DNA from: an uncultured Gammaproteobacteria bacterium
GTDB lineage: Bacteria > Pseudomonadota > Gammaproteobacteria > Pseudomonadales > Pseudohongiellaceae
Assembly: GCA_903853385.1 (NCBI GenBank)
Contig: CAINTJ010000044.1
Span: 1 to 64,000, forward strand
Direction: 5' to 3'
Length of the DNA stretch: 64,000 nt
How positions within the stretch are numbered: position 1 is the stretch's first letter; the number at the start of each line of letters is the position of its first letter. Both the position numbers and the translations under genes were made by a program. Of the stretch, positions 45,661-54,919 are shown one piece after another. The notes beneath the pieces are model-generated. The model was not told the origin of the DNA. It saw only the letters and a list, made by a program, of their open reading frames with translations, and did no database searches.

Positions 45661-47229
45661 TTACTTGTTGTTGGACTGCAGCAGATAGGCTGCAAAGTCC
45701 ATACTGTCGGCGGCTTCTATCGCTTCACGTTCACGGTTCGAAGTCTCGCTCAGGCGTTTGAATTCTTCCATTTTGTCGCCAGGCATTTGCAGGCCCCGGA
45801 AATAATCACTGCTGGCGAGTGACTGGTTCATCGCAAAGCGGAAATACGAAGTCTTGAGATCACGCATGCGTTCCAGTACGCGCGCCGACGGCGTCAGATT
45901 GCTGTCAGCGACCTTGGCTTGCTGGGCTGCGGTTGCTGCCTTGTGTACGCCGCTGGTATGGGCGCGATCAAGCAGGCCGGCAGTGTCGGCCACCCCTTTG
46001 AGGATTTCATTGGCCCAGGCGGTGAGAGTCAGTGCCTGGCCGTCGCGCTGCAGTTGCAGGCCGGGTTCACGACCGCGCTTGACCACGCTTTTGAGATTGG
46101 CGTCAATTTCAACAGATTCGGTTGGCGAGGAGAGGTGGCTGGGCTGCAACACGCAATAGACCAGGAAGCTGTTGAGAAAGTGCATGGTTTCTTCATCGAT
46201 TCCCACTGCCAGGAACGGATTCAAATCCAGGCAGCGCACTTCCACATATTCAACACCATGATTGCGCAGTGCCTGCACAGGCCGCTCGTCGGGACCGGGA
46301 ATGCGCTTGGGGCGGATAGTGCTGTAGAACTCGGCTTCCATCTGCAGGATGTTGCTGTTGACCTGGCACGGCGAGCCATCTTCACTCACGTAAGCGGCAT
46401 AGGCTGCATAGGGTGTCTTGATGGCTTTGCTGAGGCCGTCGGTATAGTCGGCGAGGCTGTTGTAGTTGATGGTCAGCCCCGATTGCGCCTTGCTGGTGTA
46501 GCCAAGATCGCCCATGCGCAGGGAAGTGCCGTAAGGCATGTAGAGACTGCCGTCATCAAAGCTTTCCAGGCCGTGGTTGGGATTGTTGCGCACAAAACTC
46601 TTGCACAGCGCCGGCGAAGCACCAAACAAGTACAGCAACAACCACGACAGCCGGCGAAAGTTGCGGATCAGCGCGAAATATTGGGCGGTGCGGAAATCTT
46701 CCAGCGAGTCGGGCGAGCCGTTCAGTTCGTGCAGGATTTTCCAGAAACTGTCGGGCAGCGAAAAATTGTAGTGGATGCCGGCAATGGTTTGCATGGTGCG
46801 GCCATAACGATAGCCCAGCCCTTTGCGATACAGCGTTTTCAGTTGGGCGATGTTGGAGTTGCCGTAGCGGGCCAGCGGGATGTTGTCGTTGTTGGCTATC
46901 ACGCACGGCATGCTGGACGTCCACAGCAGTTCTTCCCGCGACAACTGCGTGAACGTGAAGGTGTGCAGGTCGGCCAGAAAGTCGACCGTATCCTGCGGAT
47001 TGCGGAATACCGGCGTAATGAATTCCATCAGCGCTTCCGAAAAATCGGTGGTAATGCAGGAATGCGTCAACGCCGAACCGAGTCCGGCCGGGTGCGGAGT
47101 CTGGGCCAGATGTCCGTTGGGATCGACCCGCAGGCTTTCCTTCTCGACGCCATGGCTGATCGCAGACAGCGCAGCCAGCCCGAACGGTTGCCTCAGCTTG
47201 GTGAGGTAAAGCTGTAGTTGTTCTGACAA
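45661..47229 (-). CDS. gshA: Glutamate-cysteine ligase
   Basis: This enzyme makes gamma-glutamylcysteine, the first step of glutathione synthesis. GVEKESLRVDPNGHLA, THSCITTDFSEALMEFITP, IAGIHYNFSLP, YLFGASPALCKSF and VEYVEVRCLDLNPF match the gammaproteobacterial GshA family. The frame is open to 47301, but the extra N-terminus is not conserved; TTG at 47229 gives SEQLQLYLTKL, near the E. coli length (522 residues). The start is therefore uncertain. Confidence 0.95.
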   Translation of the reverse strand: MSEQLQLYLTKLRQPFGLAALSAISHGVEKESLRVDPNGHLAQTPHPAGLGSALTHSCITTDFSEALMEFITPVFRNPQDTVDFLADLHTFTFTQLSREELLWTSSMPCVIANNDNIPLARYGNSNIAQLKTLYRKGLGYRYGRTMQTIAGIHYNFSLPDSFWKILHELNGSPDSLEDFRTAQYFALIRNFRRLSWLLLYLFGASPALCKSFVRNNPNHGLESFDDGSLYMPYGTSLRMGDLGYTSKAQSGLTINYNSLADYTDGLSKAIKTPYAAYAAYVSEDGSPCQVNSNILQMEAEFYSTIRPKRIPGPDERPVQALRNHGVEYVEVRCLDLNPFLAVGIDEETMHFLNSFLVYCVLQPSHLSSPTESVEIDANLKSVVKRGREPGLQLQRDGQALTLTAWANEILKGVADTAGLLDRAHTSGVHKAATAAQQAKVADSNLTPSARVLERMRDLKTSYFRFAMNQSLASSDYFRGLQMPGDKMEEFKRLSETSNREREAIEAADSMDFAAYLLQSNNK

Positions 47230-47458
47230 AACAAAGTTCCCAAAAAGTGCTGAGGTCTTACTGCTGTTAGGGGCGCAATGACAACAGTCAATGGCTGCCA
47301 ATAGAGTGGTCGGAGTGTTTATTTATTACAGACCTGGTTAGTGCAAGTATGGAAAAACCAAGGAATTACTGTGGCTATAGTGGTTCCCGACTCCTACAGC
47401 AGGCCGGGATTATGCCACAGGATTGTGAGGAACAAAGGGGGAAGCACGCCGGCGGCGA

Positions 47459-48004
47459 TCAGCGGGCCAGCAGCGCCCAGCGTTCATGGTCTTTCCAGCG
47501 GCCGCGTACCTTCAGGTAGCGCGGTGAAAAACCCTCCTTGCTGAACCCACAGGACTGGGCCAGTGCCAGCGAGGCCAGGTTGTCCGGCTGGATATTGGCT
47601 TCCAGCCGGTGCAGCTTCAGGGTTTTGAAGGCATGGCGCATGACCAGCTGCACGCCTTCCCGCATCAAGCCCTGGCGCTCATGTCCGGCGAACACGTAGT
47701 AGCCCAGATAGGCGCTTTGCAGCACACCGAAGATGATGCCGGTCAGGCTGACGACTCCCACGATGGCCTTGGTGTCATTGCGGCACACCAGATACGCCTG
47801 GCTGGCCGGCTGCTGCATGCGCAGCAGCCAGGTATGAAACTCGGAGGGGAAGCGGGGTGTGTGGGTCCAGCTGTGATGCAGGGTGCGACTGTGCAGGGCC
47901 GAGGCCAGGAACTCTGTTTCATCCGCTAGCGTAGGCGCGCGCAGGCTGACTTGCTGGCCGGCCGGCAGCAGGGCGGCGGCCAAAGCTGGTTTCTTGCCAG
48001 TCAT
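47459..48004 (-). CDS. GNAT acetyltransferase, RimJ/RimL type
   Basis: A 181-residue N-acetyltransferase of the group that modifies ribosomal proteins or antibiotics. LRAPTLADETEFLASALHSR, VGVVSLTGIIFGVLQSAYLGYY, RQGLMREGVQLVMRHAFKTL and the final LKVRGRWKDHERWALL are typical. The substrate cannot be told from sequence; ribosomal protein Ser5 or L12 type activity is most common in this group. Confidence 0.85.
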   Translation of the reverse strand: MTGKKPALAAALLPAGQQVSLRAPTLADETEFLASALHSRTLHHSWTHTPRFPSEFHTWLLRMQQPASQAYLVCRNDTKAIVGVVSLTGIIFGVLQSAYLGYYVFAGHERQGLMREGVQLVMRHAFKTLKLHRLEANIQPDNLASLALAQSCGFSKEGFSPRYLKVRGRWKDHERWALLAR

Positions 48005-48078
48005 CGGCAGCGGCCTCGACAGTCGGCATGCAGAGTGCGAACAGTGATGGATATGTGGTCAGGCAGGTGCATGGGCGC

Positions 48079-48507
48079 TCACTCTTCGTCCCGGAAAAAT
48101 TCTTCCTTGAAACGATGAATCCTTCTGCGATCCTGTTTGCTGGGGCGGCCGCTGTGATCAGTCATCATTGCATTCTGGGCCTTGCGCAGGGCGCTCGCGG
48201 CTTCGCGGCTGGCGATGCTGGCAGGCGTTTCGGCATACAAGCGCGCCGCTTCCGGCGCACCCCGCCGGTGTTCATCGAGCGTGGTGACGATGACGGTTTT
48301 TTCATCGAAGCCCTGGCGGATGCGCAGTTCATAGCCTACTTCCAGTTCGCGGCTGGCTTTGCAGCGTTCACCGTTGCAATGGATTTTGCCGCCTTCAATC
48401 GCCGCCTTGGCCAGTGAGCGGGTCTTGAAGAAGCGCGCTGCCCACAGCCATTTGTCGACGCGGACGCGCGCAGCACTGGTGGCAGCCGGGCTGGGTGGCG
48501 GGTTCAT
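48079..48507 (-). CDS. hslR: Heat shock protein 15 (S4-domain, HslR)
   Basis: A 142-residue RNA-binding protein with an S4 domain (VRVDKWLWAARFFKTRSLAK, then GKIHCNGERCKASRELEVG) and a basic tail (KQDRRRIHRFKEEF). Hsp15 binds free 50S subunits that carry a nascent chain and helps to rescue them. It overlaps the upstream HAD phosphatase gene by four bases, as in E. coli yrfG-hslR. Confidence 0.93.
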   Translation of the reverse strand: MNPPPSPAATSAARVRVDKWLWAARFFKTRSLAKAAIEGGKIHCNGERCKASRELEVGYELRIRQGFDEKTVIVTTLDEHRRGAPEAARLYAETPASIASREAASALRKAQNAMMTDHSGRPSKQDRRRIHRFKEEFFRDEE

Positions 48508-49157
48508 GCGGGCATGATCTCCTCGAAGTGAACGATGCCGGCAAATTCCGAGCGCGGTCGTACTGGCAGCGTAGTATCCGGCTGCAGCACCTGCAGCAAA
48601 TGCGGCAGGCCTTCGGCGGCGGCGCAGCGCAACACATTGAGGCTGTCATCAATGAACAGACTGCGCTGATAGTCGAGCCCGGCTGCCTGCTGCAGTTTGG
48701 CCCAGAAGCCGGTGTTTTCCTTGGCCAGTTGCAACGAGTGTGAGCTGTAGCGCGCATGCAGATAGGGGCCGAGTCCGGACGCCACCAGCTTGAGCTCCAG
48801 CGCCTTCGGATGCGCATTGGTCACCAGGATGCAGCGCTTATTGTGATCATGCAGGAACTGCAGAAACCCCAGTGCGCCCGGGCGAAAATGCACCCGGTCC
48901 TGTACTTCCAGCTTCAAGGCTTCCACATCCATGCCCAGCGCGTCGCTCCAGTAATCGAGGCAATACCAGTTGAGCGTGCCGTGCAGCGAGTCGGAAAACG
49001 CCTGCAGCCACTTGAGGGCGGCCTCCACCGTCATTCCGGTTTTGGCGGCATAACGCAGCGGCAGATACTCCAGCCAGAAATAATTGTCGAAGCGCAGATC
49101 GAGCAGCGTGCCGTCCATGTCGAGCAGCACGGTATCGATCCGGGACCAGTTCACCAT
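48504..49157 (-). CDS. yrfG: HAD-family 5'-nucleotidase, YrfG type
   Basis: A 217-residue haloacid-dehalogenase-fold phosphatase. Motif I is VLLDMDGTLLDL, motif II is CILVTNAHP, and the late acidic motif is SLFIDDSLNVL. E. coli YrfG hydrolyses GMP and IMP. Its coupling to hslR supports the assignment. It shares a divergent promoter region with cysQ. Confidence 0.85.
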   Translation of the reverse strand: MVNWSRIDTVLLDMDGTLLDLRFDNYFWLEYLPLRYAAKTGMTVEAALKWLQAFSDSLHGTLNWYCLDYWSDALGMDVEALKLEVQDRVHFRPGALGFLQFLHDHNKRCILVTNAHPKALELKLVASGLGPYLHARYSSHSLQLAKENTGFWAKLQQAAGLDYQRSLFIDDSLNVLRCAAAEGLPHLLQVLQPDTTLPVRPRSEFAGIVHFEEIMPA

Positions 49158-49176
49158 GTCGGGGCCTTTCCTCTCC

Positions 49177-49194
49177 TATAATGGTGGCATTATA
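49177..49194. promoter_or_regulatory. Back-to-back -10 boxes in one palindrome
   Basis: TATAATGGTGGCATTATA contains TATAAT on each strand, six bases apart, between the divergent yrfG and cysQ genes (69-base gap). The two promoters would overlap face to face and so interfere with each other. The -35 elements are not clear. Confidence 0.4.
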
Positions 49195-49226
49195 GAGAGA
49201 TTGTCTCCGCTTCCCGAGAACCTTGC

Positions 49227-50039
49227 ATGACTTCATCCGAAATGCTGCCGGCCGTAGTTGCCTTGTGCAGACAGGCGGGCGCTGCCATCCTCACGATTTA
49301 CCACAGTGGCGACCTCGGCGTGAGCCGCAAGCAGGATGAATCACCGCTGACTGCGGCCGACATGGCGGCCCATCAGGTGCTGGTCAGCGGCTTGCAGGCA
49401 CTGACGCCGGACGTACCGGTATTATCCGAGGAATCCGCCGCGGTGCCGTGGAGTGAGCGGCAGCGGTGGTCGCGTTACTGGCTGGTGGATCCTCTCGATG
49501 GCACCAAGGAGTTCATCAAGCGCAACGGTGAATTCACCGTCAATGTCGCCTTGATTGAAGCGGGTGTGCCGGTGCTGGGTGTGGTCTATGTGCCGGTGCT
49601 GGACTGGTGTTATGCCGGCGTGCAGGGCGCGGGTGCCCACGTCGAAAAGGCAGGTCTTACCGCTTCTATCCATGTAGCACCACTGCCAGTGCACCAGCCG
49701 CGGTTGCGGGTAGTGGCCAGCCGCAGCCATGGCGGCGAGCAGCTGGAAGCGTGGCTGGCGCGGGTGGAGCGCGATTATCCGCAGCTGGAACTGCTCAGCA
49801 TCGGCAGCTCGCTCAAAATTTGTCTGGTGGCCGAAGGCAAGGCTGACATCTATCCACGGCTGGCGCCTACTTGCGAGTGGGATACGGCGGCCGCGCAGGC
49901 GGTGCTGGAAGCGGCCGGTGGCCTGCTGGTGGACCCCAATGGCAAGCCCTATCGTTATAACTGCAAGCAAGAGCTCTTGAACCCGCACTTTTTTGCAGTA
50001 GGCGACCAGGACACAGCGCTGGCACTGGTGTTTGCCTGA
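49227..50039 (+). CDS. cysQ: 3'(2'),5'-bisphosphate nucleotidase CysQ
   Basis: A 270-residue inositol-monophosphatase-fold enzyme that removes PAP formed during sulfate assimilation. ESPLTAADMAAHQVL, VLSEESAAVPW, the metal motif WLVDPLDGTKEFIKRNGEFT and CEWDTAAAQAVLEAAGG are canonical. It is divergent from yrfG. Confidence 0.95.
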   Translation: MTSSEMLPAVVALCRQAGAAILTIYHSGDLGVSRKQDESPLTAADMAAHQVLVSGLQALTPDVPVLSEESAAVPWSERQRWSRYWLVDPLDGTKEFIKRNGEFTVNVALIEAGVPVLGVVYVPVLDWCYAGVQGAGAHVEKAGLTASIHVAPLPVHQPRLRVVASRSHGGEQLEAWLARVERDYPQLELLSIGSSLKICLVAEGKADIYPRLAPTCEWDTAAAQAVLEAAGGLLVDPNGKPYRYNCKQELLNPHFFAVGDQDTALALVFA

Positions 50040-50066
50040 TCCATTATGTAGTTGGAGTAATGCTTG

Positions 50067-51668
50067 ATGAAGTTCAGTAGTAAAGCGCACAGATGCGCAG
50101 CTTTGGATGTAGCGGCGCTAGTGTGTGTGTTTGTCGTGGTCATCATCCCCAACCGGCTCGAGTGGATCACGCCCGGCGCCTTCGTATTTCTGCCGCTGGA
50201 GCCGATTGTGGCCGGTCTGTTGCTGGCAGTCAGTGGGTGGGCCGGCCGCGCACTGCGCGCTGTGCTGGCCGTGCTGCTCGCGATCGGTCTGGTGTTCAAG
50301 GTGGCCGATCTCATCGTCTACGAAGTATTCGCACGGCCGTTCAATCCGGTGTTCGATCTGTATTTGCTCGATGATGGCCTGCGGCTGGTCACCGGCGCCT
50401 TTGGCCGCGTCGATGCCATCGTGCTGGCGCTGCTGTTGCTGTTGGTGTTCGCCCTTATTTTCCTGTTGGCATTTGGGGTGCTGGGTCGTTTGCAGCAACG
50501 TCTGCAGCAGAGCCCACGCTATTCGCTGCCGGCACTGGGTGGCTTGCTGGGCCTGTGGCTGGCACTGTACTTGGCGGGGTTCCCCCGCGTGAATACCTAT
50601 TTCTATGACGAAATGGTCGAGCATGTGTCTGCCATCGTGGCCAGCGTGGAAGACATCAAAACCTTCGCGGCCACCGTCAATGATGACAAGTTTGCCACCA
50701 CCAACGGCGAGCAGCTGCTCACCAAGCTGCGTGGCAAGGATGTGCTGGTGATCTTCGTCGAGTCCTATGGCCGCACAGTGTTTGATGATGCCGAGTTTGC
50801 CAAGGACATCAAACCCAGCTTTGAACAAGCCGGTTTTCAGCTGTCGCTCAATGGCTTGCAGGTGCGCACCGCCTACCTCACGTCGCCCACCGTGGGCGGC
50901 ATCAGTTGGTTGGCGCATGGCACCTTGTTGTCGGGGTTGTGGATCAACAGCCAGCTGCGCTATGACTCGCTGGTGCTCAGTGAACGCGCCACTTTGAATC
51001 GCCTGTTCAAGCGTGCCGGCTGGCGCACACTCGGCGTGATGCCGGCCATCAGCATGGCGTGGCCGGAAGGCCAGTATTTCGGTTTCGACCAGATCTACAA
51101 CGCCGGCAATCTCGGCTACAAGGGGCTGCCGTTCAACTGGATCACCATGCCCGATCAATTTGTGATGGCGGCGCTGCAAGGGCTCGAACGTAACCAGAGT
51201 CCGCGCCCGCCGCTGATGGCAGAAATTGCGCTGATCTCGTCGCATGCGCCTTGGACGCCAGTCCCCGAGTTGATCCGCTGGAGTGAAGTGGGTGATGGCA
51301 CTGTCTTCAATGGCCAGGCCGTGGCCGGCCCCGATCCGGATGCCGTGTGGGAAGACACCAATCGCATCCGCACGCAGTACCGGCTGTCCATTGATTACGT
51401 CATTAACACCTTGGCGTCCTATGCGATTCAGTTCGGCGATGACAACCTTGTGATGCTGGTGGTGGGTGATCACCAGCCGGCGCCGCTGGTCACCAACGAC
51501 AGCCCCTCCAATGATGTGCCGGTGCATATCATTGCGCGCGACCCGGCCGTGTTTGCGGCGATTGCCGACTGGCACTGGAGCGAAGGTCTGGTGCCGGCCA
51601 GTGATGCGCCGGTGTGGCGCATGGACAGCCTGCGTGACCGGTTCGTAGAGGCGTTTTCAAAACCGTGA
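50067..51668 (+). CDS. Membrane sulfatase/LTA-synthase-like protein
   Basis: A 533-residue inner-membrane protein. Four or five hydrophobic segments fill the first 180 residues; the rest is an extracytoplasmic alkaline-phosphatase-fold domain (VLVIFVESYGRTVF at the metal-nucleophile site, AYLTSPTVGGISWLAHGTLL, ALISSHAPWTP, MLVVGDHQPAPLV). Members transfer phosphoglycerol or phosphoethanolamine groups or act as hydrolases. GGAG lies nine bases before the ATG. With opgG-opgH in the same window, a role in decorating periplasmic glucans or lipids is possible, but it is not linked to them by position. Confidence 0.75.
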   Translation: MKFSSKAHRCAALDVAALVCVFVVVIIPNRLEWITPGAFVFLPLEPIVAGLLLAVSGWAGRALRAVLAVLLAIGLVFKVADLIVYEVFARPFNPVFDLYLLDDGLRLVTGAFGRVDAIVLALLLLLVFALIFLLAFGVLGRLQQRLQQSPRYSLPALGGLLGLWLALYLAGFPRVNTYFYDEMVEHVSAIVASVEDIKTFAATVNDDKFATTNGEQLLTKLRGKDVLVIFVESYGRTVFDDAEFAKDIKPSFEQAGFQLSLNGLQVRTAYLTSPTVGGISWLAHGTLLSGLWINSQLRYDSLVLSERATLNRLFKRAGWRTLGVMPAISMAWPEGQYFGFDQIYNAGNLGYKGLPFNWITMPDQFVMAALQGLERNQSPRPPLMAEIALISSHAPWTPVPELIRWSEVGDGTVFNGQAVAGPDPDAVWEDTNRIRTQYRLSIDYVINTLASYAIQFGDDNLVMLVVGDHQPAPLVTNDSPSNDVPVHIIARDPAVFAAIADWHWSEGLVPASDAPVWRMDSLRDRFVEAFSKP

Positions 51669-51754
51669 AGGTTGCATCTATTTAGGCCGCCGGGCATAGT
51701 GCGCGAGGCCGGCCCTGGTGCCAGCCTCTCATTCAATCCCCGGGGAATTACCCT

Positions 51755-52228
51755 ATGAACAAGAAGTTTTTCCTGATTTCATTTCTGCTGAGCGTCCTTA
51801 TGTCTACCACTGTGCAAGCCCAAAACTACGGCCCCAACATCTCCCTGGAACAAGCCAAAGTGGTGCTGGCAGCGGCGGAAGCCGAAGCCAGAAAACAAGG
51901 CTGGCCGATGGCCATTGCCGTGGTGGATACCGCCGGCAACCTGGTGGCATTTTCCAAACTCGACAACACCCAGATTGCCAGCGTGAAAATCTCGCAAGGC
52001 AAAGCCAACTCGGCGATCGGTTTCAAACGCCCCACCAAAGCGCTGCAGGATGCGCTGGAAAAAGGCGGTGTGAATCTGCGGGTGTTGAGTCTGGACGGTG
52101 CCGTACCGGCTGAAGGCGGCATTCCGCTGGTACACAATGGCCTGTTCGTTGGCGCCATCGGCGTGTCAGGCATGGCCTCCGATCAGGATGGCGTCGTCGC
52201 TACCGCCGGCGCTGCTGCCCTTAAATAA
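51755..52228 (+). CDS. Exported GlcG/HbpS-family protein
   Basis: A 157-residue protein with a signal peptide (MNKKFFLISFLLSVLMSTTVQA) and a GlcG/HbpS domain: LEQAKVVLAAAEAEARKQGW, AIAVVDTAGNLVAF, then GGIPLVHNGLFVGAIGVSG. HbpS of Streptomyces binds heme, and other members act in cofactor or glycolate metabolism; the function here is unknown. A strong hairpin follows. Confidence 0.85.
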   Translation: MNKKFFLISFLLSVLMSTTVQAQNYGPNISLEQAKVVLAAAEAEARKQGWPMAIAVVDTAGNLVAFSKLDNTQIASVKISQGKANSAIGFKRPTKALQDALEKGGVNLRVLSLDGAVPAEGGIPLVHNGLFVGAIGVSGMASDQDGVVATAGAAALK

Positions 52229-52235
52229 GTGCATT

Positions 52236-52259
52236 GCTGCCGGCCGTGTGGCCGGCAGC
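52236..52259. terminator. Perfect 10-base hairpin between convergent genes
   Basis: GCTGCCGGCC and GGCCGGCAGC pair perfectly around GTGT, eight bases after the GlcG-like stop and before the stop of the convergent methyltransferase gene. No long T-tract follows, but position and stability suggest a terminator for both directions. Confidence 0.55.
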
Positions 52260-52303
52260 TGCAACAGCTTTCATCATGATGTTCTGAGCTGCGGCTGACC
52301 GGT

Positions 52304-53128
52304 TCAAGGCAGTGCCAGCACATCGACATGGCCAACGCTGCAGCTGCCGCTCGTTGCATGGGCCAGCCGGAATTCGCGCCAGTTCGCCAATCGCTTGGCA
52401 TCCAGACCTGGACTGACGGCAACCGCCGCGGCGATGCCGGTGATGAGAGCCTCGACCATGGCGGCATCGGTTGCGCCCAGCAGCCAGGGGCTGCTTGCTG
52501 TTTGTACCTTGAAGCCGGCGTGTGTCAACGCGCTGACCAGATGGCCGCCGGCTTCCGGCCCCAGTGCCAGGCCTGTACCCTTGTCGCGGCGCTGGTCGTC
52601 ATTGAAGGCAGCCAGCACTGCAGCATCATCAGCATGGGGAGGATCCCACACTGTTGTGCCATCGTAATTAAGCGCGGCATAGAGCCCGCTGGCCCAACTG
52701 CCGCGCACAGAGGCTAGTCGTAGCACCAGCGCCTCAATGAATGCCGCTGACATCAAATCGAACAGCGCGGAGGCGGTCACCAGCCGGGCCCCGCCCAGTG
52801 GTAATTCACCAATTACCGTCAAATCACTTTGGTAGTCTTCGATCCGGTAATGTTTGCCATGACGACGCAAGGCTTCATCGAGCAGCGCGCCATCGTGGTC
52901 GACCAGGCGCCATACCAGCCGCTGGGAACCGGGTGCGGCCAATGCGCGCAAAGTGGAGCCGGTGCCGGCGCCGAGATCGACCACGATGGCTTCCCCCGCT
53001 TGTGGTTGCGTATGGGCATCACCCGCCAGGCCAAGCCAGGCCAGCGCTTGTTCGCGTAAATGGGGCGCGCGGGCGCGCTGGTCAGCGGCTTCGCGCAGAT
53101 TCAGCCATTCAACAGAAAATCCACTCAT
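52304..53128 (-). CDS. Class I SAM-dependent methyltransferase
   Basis: A 274-residue protein with motif I VVDLGAGTGSTLRAL and an acidic WRLVDHDGALLDEA at the next strand; GARLVTASALFDLM fits the later motifs. The substrate is unknown. Its ATG overlaps the glycosyltransferase stop by one base, so both are made from one mRNA, transcribed away from the ribA operon. I infer that the two modify the product of that operon. Confidence 0.8.
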   Translation of the reverse strand: MSGFSVEWLNLREAADQRARAPHLREQALAWLGLAGDAHTQPQAGEAIVVDLGAGTGSTLRALAAPGSQRLVWRLVDHDGALLDEALRRHGKHYRIEDYQSDLTVIGELPLGGARLVTASALFDLMSAAFIEALVLRLASVRGSWASGLYAALNYDGTTVWDPPHADDAAVLAAFNDDQRRDKGTGLALGPEAGGHLVSALTHAGFKVQTASSPWLLGATDAAMVEALITGIAAAVAVSPGLDAKRLANWREFRLAHATSGSCSVGHVDVLALP

Positions 53129-54177
53129 CAGACAGTTACTCGGGTTAGTGCTTCACGCACGGTCAAGGCGGTTTGTTGCCAGGTAGGCAAGTTAAGTGCG
53201 GCGGCCTGGGCGCCTGCCTGCAAGCGTCGGCGCAGTCCGGCATCCGTCAGTACAGCTTGCAGGGCGCTGCGCAGTGTATCGACATCGCCGGGCGCTACCA
53301 GCAAACCGGCTGAAACAGGCACCACATCGGGCACAGCACCGGCGCGGGCGGCAATGATCGGCAAGCCGTACGACAGCGCTTCGGCGAACGCCATGCCATA
53401 GCCTTCAAACAAGGACGGCAGTACGAACAGGTCGGCAGCCATATAGTCAGCATGCAAATCGGTGCTGGCGCCGGCAAACGTGATGCGCTGCTGCAGGCCC
53501 AGCGCCTGCACTTGTTGTCTGAGTTGCGCAGACCACCGGGGATCAAAATCACCGCCACCGACCAAACTGGCCTGCCACGGCAGGTGCTGCAGCTGTGCGA
53601 GTGCAGCAATCAGGAGATGGTGGGCCTTGCGCGGCGTGAGCGAGGCCACTGTCAGCAAGCGGGGCGGGTCGCCGTTGCAAGCGGCATGGCCACGGCGATC
53701 GGTGCCCGGCAAGGCGACGGTAATGCGGGATGCCGGCACTGCAAATTGCTTGGTCAGCAGTTGGGCGGTGCAAGTGCTGGTAACGATTACCGCTGTCGCT
53801 GCCGCCAGTGCCCGCTGTTCACTTTGCTGCAGCAAGGCCTGGGTGGGCGCATTGAGTCCGGTTTCCAGTGCCAGTGGATGATGACACAGGGCGCAAAAGT
53901 GCAGGCGCGGGCTGTGTTGGGCCACCACGCCATCCATCACCCCGTAAGCCAGCCCATCCACCAGCACGGTGCTGTGGTCCGGCAAACTGTGCAGCCAGCG
54001 GTCGGTATCGGTTAAATCCGCACTGTCAGGGTGTGGAAAGCCGGCAGCAAGGCGGTGATAGTGGATCGGAAGGCCCAGGCGCTGCAGCTCGAGCAACAGC
54101 CGTCTGTCATAGCCATAGCCGCCGGTCAGACTGGCCAGATCACCCGGAATTGCAAAGTAAACATTGTGCATGCTCAT
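53128..54177 (-). CDS. GT4-family glycosyltransferase
   Basis: A 349-residue GT-B-fold enzyme. The N-terminal VYFAIPGDLASLTGGYGYDR, the central RLLTVASLTPRKAHHLLIAA and the C-terminal donor-site region PSLFEGYGMAFAEALSYGLP are typical of GT4. I start it at 54177 (MSMHNVYFAIPG), since the frame upstream runs into the divergent ribA start and is not conserved. It lies 91 bases from ribA on the opposite strand and probably shares its regulatory region. Donor and acceptor are unknown. Confidence 0.85.
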   Translation of the reverse strand: MSMHNVYFAIPGDLASLTGGYGYDRRLLLELQRLGLPIHYHRLAAGFPHPDSADLTDTDRWLHSLPDHSTVLVDGLAYGVMDGVVAQHSPRLHFCALCHHPLALETGLNAPTQALLQQSEQRALAAATAVIVTSTCTAQLLTKQFAVPASRITVALPGTDRRGHAACNGDPPRLLTVASLTPRKAHHLLIAALAQLQHLPWQASLVGGGDFDPRWSAQLRQQVQALGLQQRITFAGASTDLHADYMAADLFVLPSLFEGYGMAFAEALSYGLPIIAARAGAVPDVVPVSAGLLVAPGDVDTLRSALQAVLTDAGLRRRLQAGAQAAALNLPTWQQTALTVREALTRVTV

Positions 54178-54268
54178 GGCGTGCGCTCGGGGCAGGCCTG
54201 ATGCGGCTTGCCTCGCCCGGAGCCGGGACGTAACATGCCGGTGCAATTCCTGTCTGTATTTTTCCTCA

Positions 54269-54919
54269 ATGTCCAAACCCTCTGTTACTCGTATGGCCTG
54301 TGCCAGAATCCCGACCGAATTCGGGGATTTCCAGCTGTGCTATTACAACAATTCGCTTGATACCAAAGAGCATCTGGCTCTGATCATGGGCGATATTACC
54401 GCGGCTGACTCTGTGCTGGTGCGGGTTCATTCCGAATGCTTCACCGGAGATGTGCTGGGTTCACGCCGTTGTGATTGCGGCGAGCAATTGAAACGTTCGT
54501 TGTCGCTGGTGGCAAGCGAAGGCTTGGGGCTTGTGCTGTACATGCGTCAGGAAGGCCGCGGCATAGGACTGCTGGAAAAACTGCGCGCCTACAATTTGCA
54601 GGATCAGGGCTATGACACGGTGGAAGCCAACCTGATGCTGGGGCACGGTGCCGACGAGCGTGACTACACACTGGCCGCCTGCATGCTGGAAGAGCTGGGT
54701 GTGAAAGGAGTGCGTCTTATCACCAACAATCCCACCAAAATATCCGCACTCAAAGCCAAGGGCATCAATGTGACGGAGCGGGTGCCGCTGGAAATCCCGG
54801 CCAATACCGATAACGCCGGCTATCTGCTCACCAAGCTGCAGCGCATGGATCATCATTTGCACATCCAGCCGGTTGCAGCAGCCAACGGTGAGCCACATGA
54901 ACCTCAATCAACGAATTGA
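54269..54919 (+). CDS. ribA: GTP cyclohydrolase II
   Basis: A 216-residue enzyme that opens GTP to 2,5-diamino-6-ribosylamino-4-pyrimidinone 5'-phosphate. The zinc site is CFTGDVLGSRRCDCGEQL (three Cys), and LYMRQEGRGIGLLEKLRAYN, QDQGYDTVEANLMLG and ITNNPTKISALKAKGI are canonical. There is no DHBP synthase (RibB) domain. The ATG at 54269 is chosen over an upstream frame that reads into the divergent gene. It overlaps the RibD-like gene and is not beside ribE or ribH, so it is probably not the housekeeping riboflavin copy. Confidence 0.93.
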   Translation: MSKPSVTRMACARIPTEFGDFQLCYYNNSLDTKEHLALIMGDITAADSVLVRVHSECFTGDVLGSRRCDCGEQLKRSLSLVASEGLGLVLYMRQEGRGIGLLEKLRAYNLQDQGYDTVEANLMLGHGADERDYTLAACMLEELGVKGVRLITNNPTKISALKAKGINVTERVPLEIPANTDNAGYLLTKLQRMDHHLHIQPVAAANGEPHEPQSTN

